Source: Caulobacter sp. (lineage in GTDB: Bacteria; Pseudomonadota; Alphaproteobacteria; Caulobacterales; Caulobacteraceae). Taken from it: a stretch of 6,335 nucleotides of DNA. The stretch is from positions 1-6,335 of the forward strand of contig JACMOF010000347.1 in the NCBI GenBank assembly GCA_014378155.1. The letters are read 5' to 3'. Of this stretch, positions 1-5,496 are shown in pieces; the first letter of the stretch is position 1; each line of letters starts with the position of its first letter. The notes beneath the pieces are model-generated. The model made no database searches. It saw only the letters and a list, made by a program, of their open reading frames with translations, and was not told the DNA's origin. A program made the translations under genes and the position numbers.

Positions 1-1
1 C

Positions 2-112
2 TCGCTGCACCTGGATCATCATCGGGCGATCATGGGCACGCCCAAGACCGTGGTCCTGGCCATGGCCCGGTTGCTGCAGCAGCGGGTGGCGGGACGGTTG
101 AAGCTGCATTAG
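2..112 (+). CDS. 3' end of an unrecognised protein gene (partial)
   Basis: An open frame enters from the left edge and stops at TAG 110-112. The visible C-terminus starts [16 protein letters not shown] and ends VAGRLKLH. Almost every codon ends in G or C, as in the window's clear genes, which supports real coding. The tail is basic, with a possible short amphipathic helix ([13 protein letters not shown]). I do not recognise the family from 36 residues and assign no function. It points toward anmK, so the two genes are convergent. Confidence 0.55.
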   Translation, partial: SLHLDHHRAIMGTPKTVVLAMARLLQQRVAGRLKLH

Positions 113-405
113 GACGCTGCGAGCTTGACCTTCGCGACCGGGAGGCTGGAGGTGCGAGGCTCCAAGCCCCGCGGAGCGCTCGGGCTCGTCGAAACGGTAC
201 TAAACTCACACACTCCGAACGTCGTCCGGCGCTCCGCGACCCTTTCCATCTCTTCAGCGGCAGCCCGCGTGAAGTTCTTCTCCCGTGGGGGAGGTGTCGG
301 CGAAGCCGACGGTGGAGGGGCGATCGGATGACGGCCAGACCTGCGATCAAAGACCCCAAACCTCCCCCACCGACCGCCTCCCCCACGGGGGGACAACCTT
401 ATGGG
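113..405. other. Intergenic region between convergent genes, with repeats
   Basis: About 290 bases with no convincing gene. The left part (about 118-175) resembles a degraded tRNA. A perfect 10-bp inverted repeat pairs 170-179 with 229-238. The right part (281-390) is a repeat element with inverted ends. Short open frames here on both strands have poor composition and no family resemblance. Transcription from both sides ends in this region, so the inverted repeats may act as termination or RNA-end structures, but no U-tract follows any of them. Confidence 0.5.
281..390. repeat. REP/MITE-like element with 13-bp terminal inverted repeats
   Basis: The 13 bases CCCGTGGGGGAGG at 282-294 recur as an exact inverted copy, CCTCCCCCACGGG, at 377-389. 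Just inside the left end is a small perfect hairpin: GTCGGC 296-301, loop GAA, GCCGAC 305-310. Further imperfect G-rich/C-rich complementarity continues inward on both sides. Strings of the type CCTCCCCCAC with a GTCGGCGAAGCCGAC hairpin are, from memory, frequent intergenic repeats in Caulobacter and relatives. It encodes nothing, so it is a non-autonomous element. It ends about 16 bp from the anmK stop and could help terminate anmK transcripts. Confidence 0.6.
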
Positions 406-1524
406 CTAAGGCCGAACGATCCGTCCGCCCGTCATCGGGCTTGCCACCCCGGTGGTCCCCGGAAAGCTGATCGGCAGGCCCCGCGCCGTCCGGCCCGCCA
501 GGAAGGCGAAGGCTTCGGCCTCGATGGCGTCGCCGCGCCAGCCCAGGGCGTCGGCCGAGACCACCTCGGAGACGCCGGCGAGGGCTTCCGACAGGCCCAG
601 CATCATGTGCGCGTTGTGACGTCCGCCGCCCGCCACGATCAACCGTCTCGGCCGCGCCTCGACCGGCAGCCAGTCATAGGCCCGCGCCACGCTGGCGACG
701 GTGAAGGCGGTCAGGGTCGCGGCGGCGTCCTCCAAGGACAGGGCATCGACGATCTCGACCGGGAAGTCGAAGCGGTCCAGCGACTTGGGCGGCCTGGAGG
801 CGAAATAGGGTCGGGCCAGCAAGGCCGCGAGCACGTCCCCATGAACCGTCCCGGCCATGGCCAGCCGCCCACCCTCGTCGAACCGCCCTGCCCCACGGGC
901 CTGGACCACCAGGTCGATCATGCCATTGGCCGGTCCGGTGTCGAACGCCAGCAAGTCGCCATCCGCCTTCACGAAGGTGACATTGGCCACCCCGCCCAGG
1001 TTCAGCGCCGCCACTGGCGCGGCCAGGCTCGAGGCCCGGGTCCGGGCGGCGTGATAGATCGGGGCCAGCGGCGCCCCCTCCCCGCCGGCCGCGACGTCGG
1101 CGGTGCGGAAGTCGAAGGCCACCGGCCGGCCGCTGACCTTGGCCATGTGCTCGGCGTCGAGCAGTTGCACCGTGCGGCCAATCCGTTCGGCTGTCGGCCG
1201 TTCGTGCAGCACGGTCTGGCCGTGGACGCCCAGCAGGTCGAAATTAGTCCAGGTGAGCCCGTGCTCGGCGAGAAAGCTCTCGGCGGCCTGCAGGTGCTCG
1301 TCGGCGACGGCCCGCCGGGCCTCCGCGAAGATCGAAGGCTCGGACTCATCCCGCGCCCAGCCGCGAGCGATCGCCGTGGTCTCCAACAGCAGCTCGCGGG
1401 TCGCCTCGCGCAGCTTGCGCTCGCCGGCCGGGCCGAAGGCCTGGATGTCCTCGCCGTCGGTGTCGAGCACAGCCATGTCGACGGCGTCGAGCGAGGTGCC
1501 GGTCATGAATCCCAGGATACGCAT
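406..1524 (-). CDS. anmK: Anhydro-N-acetylmuramic acid kinase
   Basis: AnmK uses ATP and water to open and phosphorylate 1,6-anhydro-MurNAc, giving MurNAc-6-phosphate. It is a cytoplasmic step of peptidoglycan recycling. From the ATG chosen here the protein is 372 residues, close to the 369 of E. coli AnmK. Visible motifs in order: the N-terminal phosphate-binding loop [11 protein letters not shown] (residues 6-16), GVHGQTVLH (99-107), NLGGVANVT (175-183), [11 protein letters not shown] (194-204, containing the conserved catalytic-region Asp), VAGGGRHN (297-304), and the family tail [14 protein letters not shown]. An in-frame GTG at 1540-1542 would add six residues, but homologues begin at the MRILGFM equivalent and neither start has a Shine-Dalgarno. 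The gene is divergent from tyrS. Family identification is very secure; the start is less so. Confidence 0.93.
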   Translation of the reverse strand: MRILGFMTGTSLDAVDMAVLDTDGEDIQAFGPAGERKLREATRELLLETTAIARGWARDESEPSIFAEARRAVADEHLQAAESFLAEHGLTWTNFDLLGVHGQTVLHERPTAERIGRTVQLLDAEHMAKVSGRPVAFDFRTADVAAGGEGAPLAPIYHAARTRASSLAAPVAALNLGGVANVTFVKADGDLLAFDTGPANGMIDLVVQARGAGRFDEGGRLAMAGTVHGDVLAALLARPYFASRPPKSLDRFDFPVEIVDALSLEDAAATLTAFTVASVARAYDWLPVEARPRRLIVAGGGRHNAHMMLGLSEALAGVSEVVSADALGWRGDAIEAEAFAFLAGRTARGLPISFPGTTGVASPMTGGRIVRP

Positions 1525-1531
1525 GGGCTGG

Positions 1532-1565
1532 TTGACTGCCACGGGTCGCGGCGGCTAGCTAGACC
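1532..1565 (+). promoter_or_regulatory. Candidate tyrS leader promoter
   Basis: TTGACTG at 1532-1538 matches the Caulobacter housekeeping -35 (TTGAC-type). It is followed by the overlapping -10-like strings GCTAGCTA (1554-1561) and GCTAGACC (1558-1565), which resemble the GCTANAWC consensus. Spacing is 15 bases to the first and 19 to the second; the usual Caulobacter range is shorter. Initiation from the first would fall at or within a few bases of the ATG at 1568, giving a leaderless or nearly leaderless small open frame. Based on motif match only. Confidence 0.4.
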
Positions 1566-1567
1566 CC

Positions 1568-1618
1568 ATGATCACCCCGCGCCTCACGACCCGCGCCTAT
1601 TATCGCCCGCTGTCCTAG
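1568..1618 (+). CDS. Putative tyrosine-rich leader peptide of tyrS
   Basis: A 16-codon frame, ATG 1568-1570 to TAG 1616-1618, reads [16 protein letters not shown]. Codons 11 and 12 (1598-1603) are both TAT, giving adjacent tyrosines immediately upstream of the tyrosyl-tRNA synthetase gene. There is no Shine-Dalgarno, but the candidate promoter places the transcript start next to the ATG, so leaderless initiation is plausible. The last codons and stop lie within a hairpin (1606-1622), so a ribosome waiting at the Tyr codons would keep that hairpin open. This is the layout of an attenuation leader peptide. Leader-peptide control is known for amino-acid operons and some aminoacyl-tRNA synthetases; I know of none described for tyrS in this group. 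The chance explanation cannot be excluded for so short a frame. Confidence 0.4.
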   Translation: MITPRLTTRAYYRPLS

Positions 1619-1622
1619 CGGG
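1606..1622 (+). promoter_or_regulatory. Hairpin overlapping the leader peptide stop codon
   Basis: CCCGCT 1606-1611 pairs perfectly with AGCGGG 1617-1622 around the 5-base loop GTCCT. The stop codon of the small open frame lies at the loop/stem border. A second CCCGCT copy at 1710-1715, just before the ATG at 1717, could pair with the same AGCGGG when the first copy is covered by a ribosome. The 6-bp stem is short and GC-rich sequence makes such matches common. Confidence 0.4.
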
Positions 1623-1684
1623 AACGCCGACCGATCACGTCGATGCGCCCGCCTCACCCGGCGACGCGTCAGCCCAAGGCGAAC

Positions 1685-1710
1685 GTCTCCGGATCAAAAT
1701 CCCAGGAGAC
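1685..1710 (+). promoter_or_regulatory. Hairpin burying an AGGAG ribosome-binding sequence upstream of tyrS
   Basis: GTCTCC 1685-1690 pairs with GGAGAC 1705-1710 and, stacked directly inside, GGAT 1691-1694 pairs with ATCC 1699-1702 around the loop CAAA; only CA 1703-1704 is unpaired. This makes 10 base pairs. The 3' arm contains most of AGGAG (1704-1708), which sits 8 bases before an in-frame ATG at 1717. When folded, the hairpin would block ribosome loading there. No U-tract follows, so it is not a standard intrinsic terminator. Segment 1684-1692 can instead pair with 1658-1666 (8 of 9 positions), which would release the AGGAG. Confidence 0.45.
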
Positions 1711-1747
1711 CCGCTGATGAAACCCTCGCCACAGAACGCCGCGCCCG

Positions 1748-1755
1748 TGCTAGAC
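1748..1755 (+). promoter_or_regulatory. Possible second, tyrS-proximal -10 element
   Basis: GCTAGACG matches the first six positions of the Caulobacter -10 consensus GCTANAWC. No good -35 was seen; TCGCCAC at 1726-1732 is weak. If active, transcription would begin around 1760 and give a short leader to the ATG at 1786, bypassing the upstream leader region. Weak evidence. Confidence 0.2.
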
Positions 1756-1785
1756 GCGCGGTCACCAGAATTAGAGAGTCGAGCC

Positions 1786-3045
1786 ATGTCCGCCGCCGCG
1801 TCCTTCAAGTCGGAATTCCTCCAGACCCTGCAGGCGCGCGGCTACATTCACCAGATCACTCACCCGGACGAATTGGACGCCGCGGCCGCCGGCGGGATCA
1901 TCACGGCCTATGTCGGTTTCGACGCCACGGCTTCGAGCCTGCACGTGGGCAATCTGATCTCGGTCATGATGCTACGGCGCCTCCAGCAAACCGGCCACAA
2001 GCCGATCGTGCTGATGGGCGGCGGGACCACCAAGGTCGGCGACCCTTCGGGCAAGGACGAAAGCCGCAAGATGCTTAGCGATGACGGCATCCAGGCCAAT
2101 ATCGCCAGCATCAAGCGCGTCTTCGAGAAGTTCCTGACGTTCGGCAAGGGTCCGACCGATGCAGTGATGGTCGACAACGACGAATGGCTGAGCAAGCTGG
2201 GTTATATCGAGTTCCTGCGCGAATACGGCACGCACTTCACGGTCAACCGGATGCTGGCCTTCGACTCGGTCAAGCTGCGGCTGGATCGCGAACAACCGCT
2301 GACGTTCCTCGAATTCAACTACATGCTGATGCAAGCCACCGACTTCCTGGAACTCAACCGCAAGCGCGGCTGCGTGCTGCAGATGGGCGGCTCGGACCAG
2401 TGGGGCAACATCCTCAACGGGGTCGAGCTGATCCGTCGCGTTGATCAGCAACCGGCGTTCGGCCTCACCACGCCACTGCTGACCACGGCCTCCGGCGCGA
2501 AGATGGGCAAGACCGCCGCAGGCGCCGTCTGGTTGAACGCGGACGCCTTGAGCCCCTACGACTATTGGCAGTTCTGGCGCAACACCGAGGACGCGGACGT
2601 GGGCCGGTTTCTCAAGTTGTTCACCGACCTGCCGCTGGCCGAGATCACCAGGCTGGAAGCCCTGCCGGGCGCGCAGATCAACGAGGCCAAGAAGGTGCTG
2701 GCCGACGAGGCCACGCGAATGGCGCACGGCGAGGAAGAAGCCCGCAAGGCCCGCGACGCGGCCGAGAAGGCCTTCGAGCAAGGCGCGCTGTCGGTCGATT
2801 TGCCAACCTTCGAGGTGCCTGTCGCGGACCTCGAAGTCGGCATCGTCCTGGCCAACCTGTTCGCCGACGCCGGCCTGGCCGCCTCGCGCGGCGAAGCCCG
2901 CCGCCTGGCCCAGGGCGGCGGCGTCAAGCTCAACGACAAGGCCGAGCCCGACGCCAACCGCCTGGTCACTTCGGCCGACCTGATCGATGGGGTGGTCAAG
3001 CTGGCGGCGGGAAAGAAGAAGATCGTGCTGATAAAGCCGGTGTAA
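1786..3045 (+). CDS. tyrS: Tyrosyl-tRNA synthetase
   Basis: TyrRS activates tyrosine with ATP and charges tRNA-Tyr in the cytoplasm. It is a class I enzyme, usually a dimer. From the ATG at 1786 it has 419 residues, close to the 424 of E. coli TyrS. Visible features: [16 protein letters not shown] (42-57) with the HIGH-type signature HVGN; the tyrosine-pocket helix YMLMQATDF (179-187); [11 protein letters not shown] (199-209); the KMSKS loop as KMGKT (239-243); and a C-terminal S4 RNA-binding domain from about 350, including [18 protein letters not shown]. An in-frame ATG at 1717 with an excellent AGGAG at 8 bases would add 23 residues. That stretch is rich in A-ending codons (including TTA, CTA, TCA) unlike the gene body, so I prefer 1786, where only a weak AGAGAG precedes. 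The frame stays open upstream to 328, but that part is antisense to anmK and not real coding. Confidence 0.95.
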   Translation: MSAAASFKSEFLQTLQARGYIHQITHPDELDAAAAGGIITAYVGFDATASSLHVGNLISVMMLRRLQQTGHKPIVLMGGGTTKVGDPSGKDESRKMLSDDGIQANIASIKRVFEKFLTFGKGPTDAVMVDNDEWLSKLGYIEFLREYGTHFTVNRMLAFDSVKLRLDREQPLTFLEFNYMLMQATDFLELNRKRGCVLQMGGSDQWGNILNGVELIRRVDQQPAFGLTTPLLTTASGAKMGKTAAGAVWLNADALSPYDYWQFWRNTEDADVGRFLKLFTDLPLAEITRLEALPGAQINEAKKVLADEATRMAHGEEEARKARDAAEKAFEQGALSVDLPTFEVPVADLEVGIVLANLFADAGLAASRGEARRLAQGGGVKLNDKAEPDANRLVTSADLIDGVVKLAAGKKKIVLIKPV

Positions 3046-3048
3046 CAA

Positions 3049-3076
3049 CCCGGAAGCGGCGAGGCCGCTATCCGGG
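3049..3076 (+). terminator. Long hairpin between tyrS and the peroxiredoxin gene
   Basis: CCCGGA 3049-3054 pairs with TCCGGG 3071-3076, and AGCGGC 3055-3060 pairs with GCCGCT 3064-3069, around the loop GAG; A3070 is a single bulge. This is 12 base pairs starting four bases after the tyrS stop. No U-run follows, so complete intrinsic termination is doubtful. It may instead protect the tyrS mRNA 3' end or reduce read-through into the next gene. Confidence 0.5.
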
Positions 3077-3099
3077 GTGACAGGATTGTGGAGAGACAG

Positions 3100-3561
3100 A
3101 TGCTTGAACCCGGCGATAAGGCCCCCGACTTCGATCTGACCACCGACACCGGCCGCGTCAGCCTGGCGGCCCTGAAGGGCAAGAACGTCGTGCTCTACTT
3201 CTATCCGAAGGATGACACGGCAGGCTGCACATCGGAGGCCCTGCAGTTCTCGTCCGAGGTCGAGGAGTTCGCCAAGGTTGGCGCTCTGATCGTCGGAATT
3301 TCCAAGGACAGCGCCGCCTCCCACGCCAAGTTCCGCAAGAAGCATGACCTGACCGTCGATCTCGCCGCCGATACCACCGGCGAGATCGTCGAGGCCTACG
3401 GCGCTTGGGTGGAAAAAAGCATGTACGGCCGCAAGTATATGGGCATCGACCGATCGACCTTCCTGATCGACCGCGAGGGCGTGGTTCGCCAAACCTGGCG
3501 CAAGGTCAAGGTGCCCAACCACATCAAGGCCGTGCTGACGGCGGCGCGGGCCCTGAAATAA
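3100..3561 (+). CDS. bcp: Bcp/PrxQ-family thioredoxin-dependent peroxiredoxin (single Cys)
   Basis: This 153-residue protein (E. coli Bcp 156) reduces hydrogen peroxide and organic hydroperoxides in the cytoplasm. The AhpC/TSA thioredoxin fold is visible from KAPDFDLTTDTG (7-18) through VVLYFYPKDDTAGCT (30-44). The peroxidatic motif PxxxTxxC is P36, T40, C43. The family region YGRKYMGIDRSTFLID follows, with the conserved active-site Arg. E. coli Bcp has a resolving Cys five residues after the peroxidatic one; here that position is Leu48, and the protein has no other cysteine, so it should be recycled by an external thiol. The ATG at 3100 has GGAG (3090-3093) six bases upstream. A GTG at 3088 is less likely because it lies in front of that site. 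It lies 54 bases after tyrS on the same strand, so co-transcription is possible despite the hairpin between them. Confidence 0.93.
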   Translation: MLEPGDKAPDFDLTTDTGRVSLAALKGKNVVLYFYPKDDTAGCTSEALQFSSEVEEFAKVGALIVGISKDSAASHAKFRKKHDLTVDLAADTTGEIVEAYGAWVEKSMYGRKYMGIDRSTFLIDREGVVRQTWRKVKVPNHIKAVLTAARALK

Positions 3562-3701
3562 CCGTGTGGCTTTGGCGCATCAACCGTGCGCTGATCGCAA
3601 CACTGAGACGCTCAGACGATGACAAGATGTCTCTGACCGCGTTATCACTTGAATTGCATGAGGAATGTCACGCTGCGGGTTCACCCCGGGCGCGAAGTGT
3701 C

Positions 3702-3730
3702 TTGCACGCTTCGGCTTTCTCGTTGCATAT
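3702..3730 (+). promoter_or_regulatory. Candidate promoter of the M23 peptidase-bacA operon
   Basis: In the 204-base gap after the peroxiredoxin gene, TTGCAC (3702-3707) is followed 17 bases later by GCATAT (3725-3730), a sigma-70-like pair. The expected start near 3737 would give a leader of about 30 bases to the ATG at 3766. The spacing fits the E. coli consensus better than the shorter Caulobacter one, so this is tentative. The gap as a whole is relatively AT-richer than its neighbours, which suits a promoter region. Confidence 0.3.
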
Positions 3731-3765
3731 CGCCGAGACCTTGAAAACGGGGGTTTCCTAGGGCG

Positions 3766-4920
3766 ATGGCGATCACGCGCTTCAAGCGACTGCGACAATC
3801 CCTGGAAGATCTGTTTCCGGAACGCCACCTGTACGTGCGCTCCGGCGGCGAGATGCGCGGTTATGTCTTCTCCACCGGCAAGCAGCTTATGTGCGCCACG
3901 GTGATCGCCGGCGCGGCCCTCTGGATGGGCGTCTGCACCGCGGCCATGATGGTCAGCGCCCTCTCCGTCAGCTCGACCGACCAGATGGTCATCAAGCAGA
4001 AGGCCTATTACGAGCGCCTCAACGCCGACCGCCAGGCCCGTTTGAACAGCGCGATGGTTCAGCTGTCGGCCAACAGCGGCTCGCTCGACGAGCTGGCTAA
4101 TTCCGTTGAGAAGCGACATGCCGCCCTGGCCTTCCTGGTTAGTGATTTCCGAGGCGTGCCCGGCGCGTCCCAGGCGCTGCAGGTCGTCAAGCCGCACGTG
4201 CTCGGCGCCTCGCCGATCGAGCGCATCCAGGCAACGCGGATGGATCAGGAACGCTTGATCGACGCCGCCGAGACCTTCGCCAAGAGCCGCGCCGAGCGCC
4301 TGCGCCTGGCCATGCGGATGGCCGGCCTCGACGCGGGGTCGTTCACAGGCCGCAACGGCTCGTCGCTGGGTGGCCCGCTGATCGAGGCCAAGGACCCGCG
4401 GGCCCTGGCCGCCGTGCTCGATGTTGACGAAGACTTCGCCAGCCGCATCCAGCACGCCGCCACCGACATGTCGGACATGCGCCAGCTCAGCGCCGCCTCG
4501 CAGAAGCTGCCCTTTTACCGCCCGACCAACAATCCGGCCTTGAGCAGCAGCTACGGCGTGCGGTTCGACCCTTTCACCCACCGTCCGGCCTTCCATTCGG
4601 GCCTGGACTTCCCGGGCGCCTTCTACACGCCGATCATGGCCACGGCCCCCGGCGTCGTGTCCTTCACCGGCGTGCGCTCGGGCTATGGCAATGTGGTCGA
4701 GATCGACCACGGCAACGGTTTCAAGACCCGTTACGCCCACCTCCAGGCCACTTCGGTCAAGGTCGGCCAGCGCGTGGCGATCGGTCAGCGCATCGCGGCC
4801 ATGGGCTCGACGGGTCGATCGACCGGTCCGCATCTGCATTACGAGGTATGGGTCAATGGTCGGGCTCAGAACCCGAACCGTTTCTTGAAGGCTGGTGAGT
4901 ATGTTCAGCAAGCAAGCTAA
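3766..4920 (+). CDS. Membrane-anchored M23 (LytM-type) peptidoglycan endopeptidase, LmdC-like
   Basis: This 384-residue protein should cut peptidoglycan cross-links in the periplasm. Residues 1-40 form a basic cytoplasmic segment (RFKRLRQSLEDLFPER then YVRSGGEMRG), residues about 41-66 one transmembrane helix, and about 75-245 a long helical, probably coiled-coil region. The C-terminal M23 domain spans about 258-375. Zinc ligands are all present: H277 and D281 in HSGLD, and H358 in HLHYEV. The catalytic histidines would be H325 (YAHL) and H356, so the enzyme looks active. Lacking a signal-peptidase site, it should stay anchored, with a cytoplasmic tail that can meet the bactofilin encoded next. 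Similar membrane-anchored M23 enzymes encoded beside bacA are known (LmdC of Hyphomonas neptunium) and work with the bactofilin; assignment to that role is inference from context. The ATG at 3766 has only a weak upstream GGGGG or close AGGG. Confidence 0.9.
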   Translation: MAITRFKRLRQSLEDLFPERHLYVRSGGEMRGYVFSTGKQLMCATVIAGAALWMGVCTAAMMVSALSVSSTDQMVIKQKAYYERLNADRQARLNSAMVQLSANSGSLDELANSVEKRHAALAFLVSDFRGVPGASQALQVVKPHVLGASPIERIQATRMDQERLIDAAETFAKSRAERLRLAMRMAGLDAGSFTGRNGSSLGGPLIEAKDPRALAAVLDVDEDFASRIQHAATDMSDMRQLSAASQKLPFYRPTNNPALSSSYGVRFDPFTHRPAFHSGLDFPGAFYTPIMATAPGVVSFTGVRSGYGNVVEIDHGNGFKTRYAHLQATSVKVGQRVAIGQRIAAMGSTGRSTGPHLHYEVWVNGRAQNPNRFLKAGEYVQQAS

Positions 4921-5392
4921 GGCGTCCAAGGGTCCGGCGCGCATCGAGCCGTTGCCCATGTCCATGGCTCCAGCCGCCGAGCCCGCGGCCCGCAAGGCCC
5001 CGCCCAAGGTCGCCTCGTTGATCTCTCCCGACATCACCATCGAAGGCGGCATCACCGGGGACGGCGAACTGCAGATTGACGGGATCGTGCGCGGCGACGT
5101 CAGGGTCGGTCGGTTGACCGTCGGCGAGACGGGCCACATCGAGGGCTCGATCTATGCCGAAGCGGTGGAAGTGCGCGGCCGGGTGGTCGGCGCCGTCACC
5201 GCCAAGCAGGTCCGCCTCTACGGCACCTCCTACATCGACGGCGACATCACCCACGAGCAACTGGCGATGGAAACCGGCGCCTTCTTCCAGGGCCGCAGCC
5301 TGAAATTCCAGCGTCCGGCCGCGCAGCCGCAGCCTGCTCCCACGCCCCAGGCGCTCGCCGCTCCTGCGCCGATCGCCAAGCCCGCCGGCTAG
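4901..5392 (+). CDS. bacA: Bactofilin cytoskeletal protein BacA
   Basis: BacA polymerises without nucleotide into membrane-bound filaments; in Caulobacter crescentus it sits at the stalk base and recruits the synthase PbpC. The protein has 163 residues. Residues 1-7, MFSKQAK, match the N-terminal membrane-targeting peptide described for Caulobacter BacA. A disordered Ala/Pro stretch follows (about 12-37), then the right-handed beta-helix bactofilin core (about 38-137) with regular repeats such as ITGDGELQIDGIVRGDVRVG and GRVVGAVTAKQVRLYG. The end of the core, GAFFQGRSLKF, carries phenylalanines of the kind needed for polymerisation. A Pro/Ala-rich tail follows (138-163). The ATG lies inside the end of the peptidase gene (20-bp overlap), with GAAGG (4887-4891) nine bases upstream, implying translational coupling. 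A GTG at 4895 in frame would add two residues. The stop TAG overlaps the first bases of the following repeat. Confidence 0.96.
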   Translation: MFSKQAKASKGPARIEPLPMSMAPAAEPAARKAPPKVASLISPDITIEGGITGDGELQIDGIVRGDVRVGRLTVGETGHIEGSIYAEAVEVRGRVVGAVTAKQVRLYGTSYIDGDITHEQLAMETGAFFQGRSLKFQRPAAQPQPAPTPQALAAPAPIAKPAG

Positions 5393-5494
5393 AGCATTTC
5401 CCGACCTGACTGCGTCAGGCCGTGAGCTCTAATCTCCTGTTTTGACGCATTTTTCTTCACGCGAACCGGAACCACTTCGCTCGAAAAATGCTCT
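5391..5494. repeat. Palindromic alphaproteobacterial intergenic repeat
   Basis: AGAGCATTT at 5391-5399 has a perfect inverted copy, AAATGCTCT, at 5486-5494, enclosing about 104 bases. Inside are a hairpin (CCTGAC 5405-5410 with GTCAGG 5414-5419) and the strings GACGCATTTTTCTTCACGCG and GAACCGGAACCACTTCGCTC. From memory, this type of sequence occurs in many copies between genes of Caulobacterales and Rhizobiales. Its left end supplies the last two bases of the bacA stop codon, and its right end stops two bases from the VOC gene stop. It may serve as a bidirectional end for the two convergent transcripts; the runs of T (5450s) and A (5480s) fit that, but this is inference. Confidence 0.7.
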
Positions 5495-5496
5495 CG

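Noticed and set aside
109..396. Small minus-strand open frames in the first intergenic region
   Set aside because: They run through the repeat element and the tRNA-like patch, are Arg/Pro-rich, and have no ribosome-binding site or family resemblance.
1525..1542. GTG start for anmK giving six extra residues
   Set aside because: Homologues start at the MRILGFM position, no ribosome-binding site supports the GTG, and the extra codons overlap the candidate tyrS -35 element. Not fully excluded.
1685..1716. Intrinsic terminator in the tyrS leader
   Set aside because: The hairpin is strong but is followed by CCGCTGATGAAACCC rather than a run of T, so classical transcription attenuation is not supported.
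328..1785. Upstream in-frame extension of tyrS into a 905-residue open frame
   Set aside because: Most of it is antisense to anmK, the predicted peptide is Arg/Gly/Pro-rich with no family features, and TyrS has its normal length from 1786. Long stop-free antisense frames are common in GC-rich DNA.
1972..3522. 516-codon minus-strand open frame across tyrS and the peroxiredoxin gene
   Set aside because: It is the antisense shadow of two clearly identified genes and has no recognisable domain.
3580..5139. 519-codon minus-strand open frame across the peptidase and bacA
   Set aside because: It is antisense to two confidently assigned genes, and its low-complexity Gly/Ala/His/Arg composition is typical of a shadow frame.
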